Program-made: the position numbers and the translations under genes
In this document: positions 1 to 9,106 of the stretch, in pieces
Layout of the letters: the number at the start of each line of letters is the position of its first letter
Position numbering within the stretch: position 1 is the stretch's first letter
The notes under the pieces: generated by a model
Database searches by the model: none
What the model saw: the letters and a program-made list of their open reading frames with translations, nothing else
Told to the model about the DNA's origin: nothing
Source of the DNA: Calvatia gigantea
Lineage: Eukaryota > Basidiomycota > Agaricomycetes > Agaricales > Lycoperdaceae
Assembly: GCA_025093985.1 (NCBI GenBank)
Contig: JACAAK010000022.1
Coordinates: 124,001-188,000, forward strand
Reading direction: 5' to 3'
Length of the DNA: 64,000 nt

Positions 1-2
1 AG

Positions 3-2477
3 TTTACTAGGCGCTGTGGCATTGAACGGCGCCACTCTACACACAATCAGCCTCAGCAGAACGGTCTTGCTGAACAGGCCAACTGGACTATGGGTGAGCG
101 CATCACTGCTATGCTCTCTGAATCTAGGCTTCCTCTGTCTTTCTGGGGTGAATGTCTCGCTTCTATGGTTCATGTCTGGAATCGCCTCCCTACATCTACT
201 CTCCCTCACTCTACACCCTTTGAGGCCTTCTACAGTCACAAACCTGATGTCTCTCATCTCAGGGTGTGGGGGTGTACTGCCTATGTCCATGTCCAGCGTG
301 ACAAATGCCACTCTCTTGCTCCTCACTTTGAAAAGTGTGTCTTCATTGGCTATCCTGCTGGCTACAAGGGCTGGAAGTTCTACAATCCCACTACCAAGGC
401 CACCAGGATCTGTGAGAGAGCTGACTTTGATGAGAGGTACTTTCCTGGGACTCACACTGTGAGGACGAATGTCATACCCTCCTTTGCTAACCCTCCACCA
501 TCCCCTTCACAATCCTCAACTTCATCATTGCATATCTCACCACCTCCTTTGCCTATGCCTTTGCTACCTTTACCAGATGAGGGGGGTGATCTTAACCACT
601 ATCCTGCGCAGTCAGAACCTGATCCACCTCCTCCTGATGTCTCTATGGCTCCTACAACTCCGCCAGCTAGCTCTACTCATCTGCCAAAGAATGACACTCC
701 CTTCCATACTCCTTCTCCTGATCTACCTTCAACTCCACCAGCTCCTCCTCGCACTCCAGTCCCTCCTAACCATCCTAGACACAGTAGCCGAGCTAGGAAA
801 CCTCCTAGTGAGTGGTGGAAGGTCAAACCTCTCCCTGCTTTGGAGGTACAGCCTGAGGACAACTCTGATGCTGCAGAGTATGCCTTTGAGGATGTAGAGT
901 TTGCTGGAAGTGTCTCTGGACCTGACCCTCGCACCTACAAGGCTGCCATGAAGTGCTCTGATGCCCAAGACTGGTCTACTGCCTGTGATGATGAGATCTT
1001 TGCTCTGGAGTCCAACAGGACCTGGGAGATTGTCGAGCTGCCTCCTGGGAAGAAGGTGATCAACTCTGGCTGGGTCTTCAAGGTCAAGCGCAATCCAGAT
1101 GGCTCTGTGGAGCACTACAAGGCCCGTCTTGTTGCAAAGGGCTATTCTCAGCGCCCTGGCTATGACTACACTGAAGTCTTTGCTCCTACCTTTCGTCCTG
1201 CCTCCCTTCACCTCATTATTGCCTTAGCTGCAAAAGAGGGCTTCAAAATGCGATCAGTTGACATCTCCTCTGCCTTCACCTATGGAGAGCTTGATGAGGA
1301 GATCTACATGGCCCAGCCTGAGGGGTATCACCAGGGCAGTTCTAACCATGTCTGCAGACTTACCAAGTCCCTCTATGGCTTGAAGCAAGCTGCCCGGCAA
1401 TGGAACAAGAAGCTTTACTCTGTCATGGTCTCTATGGGCTACTCTTGTCTCCAGTCTGACAACTCGCTCTACATCTATTCTAAGGGATCAGTCAAGGTGA
1501 TTGTCCCAGTCTTTATTGATGACATCACTCTGGTGTCCAAGGATGACTCTGCCATGAACTTGGTAGTCAAGGAGCTCTCCAAACACTTCAAACTTCGAGA
1601 TCTTGGCCCTACGAGCTGGCTACTGGCTGTACAGGTGAAGCAGGACTTGGCCAACCACACCATCTCCCTTTCCCAGTCACAATACATACAGGAACTCCTT
1701 GAGTACTTCAAGATGGATGACTGCAATCCTGTGAAGACTCCTCTCAGTCCTGGTCTTGACCTCTCTGCCGATGTTCCTACTCCAGATGAGCAACAGGAGA
1801 TGAAGTCCATTCCCTATCTCTCAGCTGTAGGTTCACTTCAATACCTTGCCACCATGACTCGCCCCGACATTGCCTATGCTGTCTCCTACCTTGGGAGATT
1901 CAACCACAATCCCTCACCCCGTCACTGGGCTACTGTCAAGCACCTACTTCGCTATCTCAAGGGCACCATGGACTACAAGCTTGTCTACAAGGGTAACAAC
2001 AACTCTGAGTTGTTCCAGACCTATTCTGATGCTTCCCATGGCTCATACAAGGCTACTGGACGTGCTACAGGTGGTTATGTGACCAAAGTGAGTGGTGTGG
2101 CTGTTGGGTGGTCCTCAAAGTGTCAGAGCTTTGTCACCCTGTCTTCTACTGAAGCTGAGTATGTTGCTGCTGTTGAAGGAGGCAAGGAGATCATGTGGAT
2201 GAGGAACATCCTAACTGAGTTTGGCTATCCCCCTTCCCTTCCTTCCACTCTCTTTGTTGACAACAAGTCTGGGATCAGTGTGGCGAAGAACCCAGAACAC
2301 CATGGACGCATGAAGCACCTGGACTTGCGGTACTACTGGCTCCGGGATGCAGTGGCTGAAGACATCATTGATCCTGTATACATTCCCACTGATGAGCAAC
2401 TTGCCGATATTCTCACCAAGGCTGTCCAACCCAAAACGATCTCATTTGCTATTCCTATGCTTAGTCTCACTCGTTAA
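3..2477 (+). CDS. Copia-A pol, C-terminal part (integrase end, RT, RNase H), open to the edge
   Basis: The frame is open from the window edge to TAA at 2475-2477, about 824 codons, so this part of pol is intact. It starts in the integrase catalytic region, with a PQQNGLAE-type motif near 48-75, followed by WNRLPT and the SHLRVWG motif common in copia integrases. A Pro/Ser/Thr-rich linker runs from about 470 to 800. The RT has the copia block WVFKVKRNPDG near 1071, and its catalytic box reads FIDD (1512-1523) instead of the commoner YVDD. RNase H follows with YSDAS near 2022 and LSSTEAEY at 2139-2162. The product copies element RNA into cDNA in virus-like particles. No in-frame stop is seen, unlike the related Copia-E, so this copy is younger. 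The start codon is off-window. Confidence 0.9.
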   Translation, partial: FTRRCGIERRHSTHNQPQQNGLAEQANWTMGERITAMLSESRLPLSFWGECLASMVHVWNRLPTSTLPHSTPFEAFYSHKPDVSHLRVWGCTAYVHVQRDKCHSLAPHFEKCVFIGYPAGYKGWKFYNPTTKATRICERADFDERYFPGTHTVRTNVIPSFANPPPSPSQSSTSSLHISPPPLPMPLLPLPDEGGDLNHYPAQSEPDPPPPDVSMAPTTPPASSTHLPKNDTPFHTPSPDLPSTPPAPPRTPVPPNHPRHSSRARKPPSEWWKVKPLPALEVQPEDNSDAAEYAFEDVEFAGSVSGPDPRTYKAAMKCSDAQDWSTACDDEIFALESNRTWEIVELPPGKKVINSGWVFKVKRNPDGSVEHYKARLVAKGYSQRPGYDYTEVFAPTFRPASLHLIIALAAKEGFKMRSVDISSAFTYGELDEEIYMAQPEGYHQGSSNHVCRLTKSLYGLKQAARQWNKKLYSVMVSMGYSCLQSDNSLYIYSKGSVKVIVPVFIDDITLVSKDDSAMNLVVKELSKHFKLRDLGPTSWLLAVQVKQDLANHTISLSQSQYIQELLEYFKMDDCNPVKTPLSPGLDLSADVPTPDEQQEMKSIPYLSAVGSLQYLATMTRPDIAYAVSYLGRFNHNPSPRHWATVKHLLRYLKGTMDYKLVYKGNNNSELFQTYSDASHGSYKATGRATGGYVTKVSGVAVGWSSKCQSFVTLSSTEAEYVAAVEGGKEIMWMRNILTEFGYPPSLPSTLFVDNKSGISVAKNPEHHGRMKHLDLRYYWLRDAVAEDIIDPVYIPTDEQLADILTKAVQPKTISFAIPMLSLTR

Positions 2478-2500
2478 GGACTGTCTGGATCAGGGGGGTG

Positions 2501-2839
2501 TGTCAGGAGTGCTCCAGACAGTGTTAGATGGACTCTCCTGAGTCAGGGCTCCAAAGTTTGGTAGGACACTTGTGGAGTTGTCCAAGGAGATATGGACTTG
2601 TACATAGAGATGTGGACTTAGAGCCACAATGGACGCTTTTGTGATCATGTGACTTGGTCACATGATGGTTGAACTTAGTTAGAACACCTGTGGACGCTTT
2701 CTGGCTCTTTAGCCTCTTACAACAGTCCACAGGACTGGTGTTCAATAAAATGTGTTTTTCTCGAGATTCTCCCTATCAAGTCGTGTTGTTTCTTCAGTGT
2801 TAGGACCGCCAGACATTCCCCTACACGCTCCCTTCAACA
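2501..2839 (+). repeat. Copia-A 3' LTR (type A) with polypurine tract upstream
   Basis: This 339-bp LTR starts TGTCAGGAG and ends CCCTTCAACA (TG...CA). It is preceded by the G-rich tract CAGGGGGGTG (2491-2500), the expected plus-strand primer site, and carries an AATAAA poly(A) signal at 2744-2749. The 3' end aligns with the B-type LTR ends at 14086 and 48758, which fixes the boundary. A second copy lies inverted at 13291-13681. Confidence 0.85.
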
Positions 2840-4204
2840 CCGTCTGGCTTGGGCGATGTTGATGCTGATATGGGAGGCTCCACGCCTAGATCCGGTAGAT
2901 CAAAGCCAGTTAGAGCTCCCACACCACCACCTCTGTTTCAGCCCGTCCGTCCTGCTCGCCGTGAGCAGGATCTTGTCGAGTCGATCCGAAAGAATGCAGA
3001 GGCAAAGCAGATTGCCCTGCAGCAGCAGCGAAGGAGTGCGCCAGTCCAACCTGGTCCAGTGCGCCCCCTCAATATCACCAAGAAGAAGAAGGCGGTGCCG
3101 TCCTTGTACATGCAGACACTATCTTCCTCTGGCAAGGGCAAGTCTGCCCAAGTCCCTGTGGTTACGGCTGTGCGCGTCGCGCAGTCGTTCCCAGAGCTTG
3201 AACCCAAGCGAGTCATAGCTATGGCTCGTGAGGCTGAACCCTTGGCACAAGGCAAGTCCAAGCGCCCTGACAATGTCATGGCTGGTCCCAACCGTCGACA
3301 GCTCCTCATGACAGCGGTCGCTGTGCCGGAAGGTGCCCCCCGCCCTCAGACTAACCACTTTGTTTAGGTCATCAACAGAGGTCTTGTTCAAGCTCGTGTC
3401 CGTTGCAGGATCAAGTCGGTTCGCTCGAGCACGGCCAACTCTTGGTCGTTGCTCACCAACTTTGCCCCCACTTCAAAGGATGTTGCCATCATCGACGAGT
3501 GGGCCCACAAGGTGGTTGCTGAGGGCATTAAGCTCCAGCTCCGTGTCCCCGACTCCACGTCCTATATCAGGATTGTGGATATTCCATTCATCGATGAACT
3601 TGGCCGCAAAGCCATGACCGTCGAACAGCTCCTGGGCCATTTGTCGAAGTCTCCGCACCATGAGGACTTCGCCATGTTGTCTCATACCCCACGCATTTCG
3701 CACAACTCCGCCAGCTCTGACACCTGCACAGCTTGGCTCGACCTAGCCGACTCTAAGACCGGCACTCGGATGAAGCATCTTGTGGGGTGAACTGTCCAGA
3801 TCGGAATGCACTCCTGCTGTGTGCAGTAGGCCTCTGCCCGTACCGGGGTCCCCTGGTGTTAGCGTTGCTGGTACTGGGGCCACCCCACCACTATCTGTTG
3901 ATCTCGGTCGAACAGGTGCCCTATCTGCGCTGGGCCTCACACCTCTGAGAACCACCACGCCGTCACTGGCTGTTGTCATCCCAAGGATCTCAACAAGGCT
4001 ACCCCCGAGGGACAGCCGTGTCCCCACAAATTCAAGTGTCTTAACTGCAGTGGTGAGCACCGCGCCGACTCCCATTCATGCCAGCTTTGGCACCACCGGT
4101 ATGAGGCCGAGTGGATCAAAGAGCACTACAGAAAGGTGAGTGAACACCATCTCTCAAGGATGGCGTCACGATCTGCTAATAACACTTCAGCATCCGCGCA
4201 ATGA
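2840..4204 (+). pseudogene. L1 ORF1 (gag-like, zinc-knuckle protein), 5'-truncated and broken
   Basis: One reading frame can be followed from 2840 to the TGA at 4202-4204, interrupted by stops near 3365 and 3787, a TAG inside the first zinc knuckle near 3862, and others. The N-terminal part is basic and Gln/Pro-rich with a KKKK stretch, suiting RNA binding. The C-terminal part carries three CCHC-type knuckles. The first (C-Q-R-C-W-Y-W-G-H in family form) has its Gln codon turned to TAG; the last is CLNCSGEHRADSHSC at about 4037-4081. Such proteins coat LINE RNA and act as chaperones. The ORF1 stop overlaps the ORF2 start as ATGA (4201-4204), and a 55-nt intron-like segment lies just before it. 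The homologous L2 ORF1 reaches further upstream. Confidence 0.8.
4136..4190 (+). other. Intron-like segment at the ORF1/ORF2 junction of L1
   Basis: GTGAGT donor, CTAATAAC branch-like sequence and TTCAG acceptor enclose 55 nt. The same 55-nt unit with canonical ends is in L2 (11295-11349, minus; GTGAGT) and Lb2 (36470-36524, minus; GTAAGT). Splicing would change the last ORF1 residues to an HPRNEPRA ending but would not fuse ORF1 to ORF2. All genomic copies retain it, as expected if unspliced RNA is the form that transposes. Whether it is ever spliced cannot be told from sequence. Confidence 0.5.
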
Positions 4205-7200
4205 ACCCCGAGCCTGACGAGTTGAGGCGTTTCGTGAAGGGTAAAATACGTATATTGTCATTTAATGTAGCAAAGAATTACATGTTATTGGACACACTGC
4301 TAGAGTCTGAGAAAGACAACTTCAACATCATCTTCGTCCAGGAGCCACCCTGGCAAACGATTAGATCCACTCCCTTGACACTCGACGCCGAGGGTGAGCC
4401 TGTCATCGGAGCACCTAAGCACCCTGAGTGGTTGTATATGGTGAGGCCAGCCTCCACTGCGGAGGAATGAGATCGACCACGTGTCATGGCTTTTGTCCAC
4501 ACACGGATCAAGAGACTGAGGCCCTCGCTAAGGCGTAACCTCGTTGACCACCGGGATGTGATGGTTCTCACCATCTTCAATCACGGCCGCGAGCGCCATT
4601 TCATGAATGTTTATTCTGATGATGAGCATACTGCGATCAAGCTTTTCTATGAGAAGCGCAATTCTCTACCCCAGATGTACTACATGGGAGGTGATTTTAA
4701 TTGCCATTCGTGTGAGTGGGACAACGGTGTCCCGCATCACCACCGACCTGCCCAGCAGCTCTTGGAAGCTGCTGACGACCTCGGCCTTGGGATCTGGCTT
4801 CCAGATTCTAGGGCTTCTACACATGTACCCCAAGATCCAACCAAGTGCCAATTGGTGATTGATCTGATCTTTGTCTCCGATCTTAGGTGGCGCATCATGT
4901 GTCCCCAGATCAGATCAGATCTGACAGGCCCATCGGACCACCATCCACTGTCTGTCACGATCCCTATCCACCCTAAAGACATCACAAATGTCAGAAGGGC
5001 TTTTCCCAAGAACTTGGCAGCAACTGCAGAATTGCAGTTCCTTGACGAGATCAGAGAAGGGGTGTATGATCTTTGGGATCGTCCCCTTACTTCAGCACAG
5101 GATGTTAATGTCCTGGCATCGGCTATTGGGTTAGTGTTCTCTGCAGCGTGGCATCGCCACACTGTGGAGGTGCACATATCCGCGAAGTCTCAGCCCTGGT
5201 GGGATGAGGATTGCAGGGTCGCCCTCCAGGCCCACAGGGATTCTTCGGACCCTGCAGACTGGAAGGCATTTCGACGCGTTGTGGCGTCTAAGAAGCGCAA
5301 ATTCTTTGATGAGAAGATTGAGGAAATTGCCGAGACCAACAAGCGCCCCTGGGACCTTATGGAATGGGTCAAGGCACGCAAGTTGCCCACGTGCGAGGCT
5401 ATCTCCTACCAGGGGGAGCCTTGTCACACTATGGACTCCCTTTGGGAGGCCCTTCACGGTACCTACAACTCCGCTTCTGGGTGGGAGTGTGATACCCCCA
5501 TTATTGATCCACTCCCTATGCTACCGCGGCGGAAATGGGTGGACTTCTCAGCCAAGGAGCTGGTGGACGCACTGTCTGCCTGCTCTAAGGTTTCTGCACC
5601 GGGCCCCGACCACGTTATGTGGAGGATGCTCAAACAGATCGTGCTTGGGGATGCCCTGCCAGTTTTCATATGTCTAGCTAGCGCCTGTATTTGTCTAGGT
5701 TACTGGCCGGAGTATTTTAAAGAATCTATGTCAGTTATTATCCCTAAGCCGGGTAAGCCTGCATACTCTATGCCCAAGGCCTTTAGGCCTATAGTTCTTC
5801 TCAACATGCTGGGTAAGCTGTTTGAGAAAATGATTGCGACTAGGCTCCAGTTTGACTCTGTCAAATTTGGGGTCTTTCACCCTAATCAGCTCAGAGGTGT
5901 GATCCAATGATCCACTGAAGATGCTGGCCTGATGCTGACCCACATTGTAAGAGTGGGTTGGGCTAAGGGCCTCAGGACTAGCATTGTGGCATTTGACATA
6001 GCGCAGTTCTTTCCGTCATTGCACCATGACATACTGGTTGCAATACTTCGCAAGCAAAAATTCGCCCCTGAGCTGGTCGAGTTCTTTGCACACTATCTGG
6101 TAGGACGGAAGACCCAGTACTGCTGGGATTCTTTCAAGTCCAAACTGTTTCCATCGGATGTGGGGGTAGGGCAGGGGTCTGCCCTCTCTTCTGTCCTGTT
6201 GACCTTATACATAGCTCCGCTAATGTGGCTTTTCGACAGGGAGGCATCATGTTTAGGGACGACCCTTCTGTCATACGTCGATGATGGTACCTAAAGGAAA
6301 GATATGACGTGCAGGGCTAGGATAGACCTCAGTCGACGTGGAACGAGACTATATTAGATTGTGTAATTACCTAGGATAGACTACGGAATGAGTTAGCTAG
6401 TGTGTACAATGGAGAACGATGGTTTGCTTACCCTCAGTCGACGTGGAACGAGACTGAGGGTGTGCAAGGTATGAGGCCAGCGAATGAGTGTGATGTCATG
6501 TGATAGCGAAGTGATTATCTACTGTAAGAAAAAGATAACGGAAGTCTACCTATATTCCAACAGTACCATCATTGCCCAGTCAAAAGATTGGGGATCTAAC
6601 CTTGTGGCTCTCAAAGAGGCATATGGTATTATATTTAGGCTCTTTGAGCGCTTCGCCTTGGTACTTGAATACGACAAGTCTGAGGTCTTTCACTTCTCCC
6701 GTAAGCATGGGGATGACAATCCACCGATAGACCTGGGCTTTGCCCTGTTCACTGGTGATACACCTCTTCGACCCAAGCCCTACTGGAGGTATTTGGGTTT
6801 CTACTTCGACCATGCCCTCATGTTTAAGAAGCATGTTCGCTACTACTCTACCAAAGCGTTGTCTACAGTGAAAGCCATGAAAATGCTTGGTAACTCGACG
6901 AGGGGCTTGAGGCCTATGCAAAAGCGCCTCCTCTATTGGTCATGTGTCGTCCCCATTGCGACATACAGCTTCAAACTCTGGTTCTTCAAGGGTTCCCGCT
7001 GCAAAGCGGCCCTTAAGAGCCTGAATTTCATGCAGAGACGGGTGGCCCTGTGGATCACAGGTGCATTCCGGACTGCCCTTACTGGGGCCGTGGAGTCCTT
7101 CGCGGGTCTCATACCCATCCAGCTTTACATACAGAAGCTTGCTGTCAGATCGGACTACAGGATTAAGACCCTGTCACCCAATCATCCCCTCAGGGCCCTC

Positions 7201-8379
7201 ATGAGCCCTGAGTATTCCGGGTCTGCTAAGTTGCATACTCGCTCCATCGGTCTTATGTCTCCTGCTACTCGCAGGAAGACTAAAGGCTCCTTAATCCAGG
7301 CTGATACCAACCTGGTAAATCTCATCGAGGAATTTGAGCCTATGGCCTCAATTAATCGGCCTGGATACTGCCTGATGGACTGCCACCCTGACCAGGTGTT
7401 GTTCATGGAGGTGAAACTCGATGCTGAGGGTAATACTGACCCTGAGCATATGTATGCTCTCAACACACGCCTTAGGGAGTGCAGAGAGGACCCCAGGATT
7501 GTCCATATGGCGACGGATGCAAGTCTTCCACTTCATGGCAAGTTCCAGGCAGTGTCGTCTGCCCATGTCTACCGCCAACGCGAGTGTCTCAGGGAGATTA
7601 CTCGTGTGGCAGGCCGAGTCACAGTGCCTGATGCTGAGCTTATGGCCATTGTGCTTGGAGTTCATTTTGCCCTTAAGCAGGATGACGTCAGGCTTATATG
7701 CGTCTTCACTGATTCTATTGCATCAGCGAAGCTCGCAGTTGATCCGTCTACACACTGCGGGCAGATGCTGTCCCAAGGAGTGTGTGTGGCGCTTAAGCGA
7801 TGGTTCTCTGGGGATCCCTGGAGGAGCATTGAGTTCCTCGCTGTCCCTTCTTCCGAGAAGTGGGAGTTCCACCATGCTGTTCACCAGCATGTTACCTCAT
7901 TCCCTCAGGTCGCTTATGGCCTGAGGCCGTTCACTTCTATTGTCCGCCTCCGCAAGGAGGCAGTCGACAATGTTCTGGAGTCATAGCGTCAGCTGTACTC
8001 CACCTCTTCTTACAAGGGGCGTAGTAACATGGATCTTGCCTCCGGGGTGGATCCATCTGTTCCGGGGAAGCCGACCTACCTTTCTGGTGGGCCCTGGCTC
8101 CCTCACGTTAGTGGCTCTAACTCGCTATGTGTGAGGGCCGTGCGTGCCATTACAGGGCATGCTCTGATTGGGTCATACTGAGTACGATTCTTTCCTAACG
8201 AAAGTGTTGGCTGTTCGTGTGGTGCTGCTCTCGAGGGGCACTATCACATATTTGTCAGGTGTCCCAACCACAAAAGGGAACTTGACAGACCTCCTCAGAC
8301 CATTCGTGAGCTGATTGACTTCCTGAATGCAAACCCCAGGGCTTTTGCGTTCAGACCAGATGAAGCTGGGATCGGCTGA
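4201..8379 (+). pseudogene. L1 ORF2: APE endonuclease, RT, RNase H polyprotein, broken
   Basis: It starts at ATG 4201, overlapping the ORF1 stop, and ends at TGA 8377-8379: about 1300 codons once the 276-bp disruption is removed, with no net frameshift. Endonuclease motifs are FVQEPPW (~4335), GGDFNCH (~4687) and SDHHP (~4933). RT starts near 5720 with FRPIVLLNMLGK, and its YVDD box is at 6274-6285. RNase H has VHMATDAS (Asp near 7516), an AELMAI Glu box and FTDSIAS. A C-x-C-x8-H-x4-C motif ends the protein near 8210-8260. Together these nick target DNA and copy element RNA onto it. In-frame stops are TGA 4468, TGA 5908, TAA 6292 (inside the insertion), TAG 7984 and TGA 8179. At 4468 and 5908 sister copies have an Arg CGA or CGG, so C-to-T decay explains them. 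Confidence 0.9.
6292..6562 (-). mobile_element. 271-bp solo-LTR-like insertion inside the RT active-site region of L1
   Basis: The insertion lies seven bases after the YVDD codons and is flanked by GTACC (6287-6291 and 6563-6567), a 5-bp target duplication of LTR-element size. Read on the minus strand it begins TGTTGGAATATAGG and ends in TTTA; a TG...CA terminus with its final C changed to T would fit. It has two copies of CAGTCGACGTGGAACGAGAC about 100 bp apart, and the second sits in a CTCAGTC...GACTGAG hairpin. There is no coding capacity. Solo LTR is the best guess, but a different small element is possible. Confidence 0.5.
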
Positions 8380-9106
8380 GCTGGCGCGTGTGGGGGGTCC
8401 CTGCGGTGTTGTTGGTCTTCTGGCCTACTAGGTGGAGAAGTCGCAAGGCAACAGGGGTGGGGTCCCTGGGGGGTGCTTCTGGCCTTGGCTAGTGGTGCCC
8501 CTTTCCTGGGCTTGGTCAGGGGCTTTGCGGGGGGCGGAGGCATAAAATAACGGGGGTGGGGTCCCCGGGTGGCAGTGCGGGTTCGTCCTGCCCAGCTGCT
8601 TTCTTGGGCGCCGTCTATGCGGCGCTTCGAGTTGCTACCCTGCCTACTGTGTTGTTCTAGACCAGGACTGGGCTGATACCCTTTCGCTTGGGAAGTTAGG
8701 GGTAAGGCAGCTCCAAGTGGGGGCTCCTTGCGCTGGCTCTCCTAACTACACCTGTCCCCCTGAGGGTACTCGGCCACTGTTGCTGCTGGGTCTGCCTCTT
8801 GAGGGATGATCAGGGTACCACCGCAACGCAGTGGTGCGTCACTGGGTGTACACCACAAGACCTGGGCAACTGGGTCTTCTTCAGTGTGATGGGCATTTTG
8901 GGCGACCGGGGGATTTGGCAAGTAGGGGGTAGTCTGGTCTGGTCTGGGTTAGTGCTTGGGTTGGGTTGGGCTGCCTCTGAACAGTAGATTACTCGTAACT
9001 CATCGGACCTTGTAGTTAGGGGATTTGTACTCTGCTACACGCAGACTGTGATTGGGCACCATGTTATAAATTGGCGCAAGCCTTGATTTAAAAAAAAAAA
9101 AAAAAA
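8380..9106 (+). other. L1 3' UTR and poly(A) tail
   Basis: This is non-coding and G-rich, with repeated GGGGTGGGGTCCC-type segments. It ends in a terminal block TTATAAATTGGCGCAAGCC shared by all LINE tails in the window, then 17 A. Short open frames here are not conserved and are not genes. Confidence 0.8.

Larger units (their letters stand above)
1..2839 (+). mobile_element. Copia-A: 3' half of a Ty1/copia LTR retrotransposon
   Basis: The visible order is integrase C-terminal part, proline/serine-rich linker, reverse transcriptase, RNase H, polypurine tract and 3' LTR. Integrase before RT is the Ty1/copia order. The 5' LTR, gag, protease and most of the integrase lie left of the window. The LTR ends exactly where LINE L1 sequence begins (2840). 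Either the element inserted into L1 (candidate 5-bp duplication CCGTC at 2840-2844) or the two were joined by rearrangement; the other flank is outside the window. Confidence 0.9.
2840..9106 (+). mobile_element. LINE L1: non-LTR retrotransposon, near full length, broken
   Basis: This is a two-ORF LINE: ORF1 with zinc knuckles, and ORF2 with APE endonuclease, RT, RNase H and a C-terminal Cys/His motif. About 0.7 kb of 3' UTR and 17 A residues (9090-9106) follow. APE endonuclease plus RNase H fits the Tad1/I group of fungal LINEs (inference). The 5' end is missing: relative to L2, about 0.6 kb of ORF1 start is absent and the copia LTR lies at the junction. The tail runs directly into the inverted L2 at a point inside the L2 RT, so L1 probably inserted into L2, with the other half of L2 left of the window. 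Confidence 0.9.

Noticed and set aside
6287..6563. Insertion in the L1 RT as a spliceosomal intron (it can be read GT...AG)
   Set aside because: Splicing at those ends would remove one base too many and shift the RT frame; the GTACC duplication explains the joint exactly.
8799..8987. Short frames in LINE 3' UTRs (also near 14490-15044, 17826-18083, 29182-29370, 33447-33701, 37144-37350)
   Set aside because: They lie in the G-rich 3' UTR repeated in every copy, differ in frame and length between copies and match no known domain.
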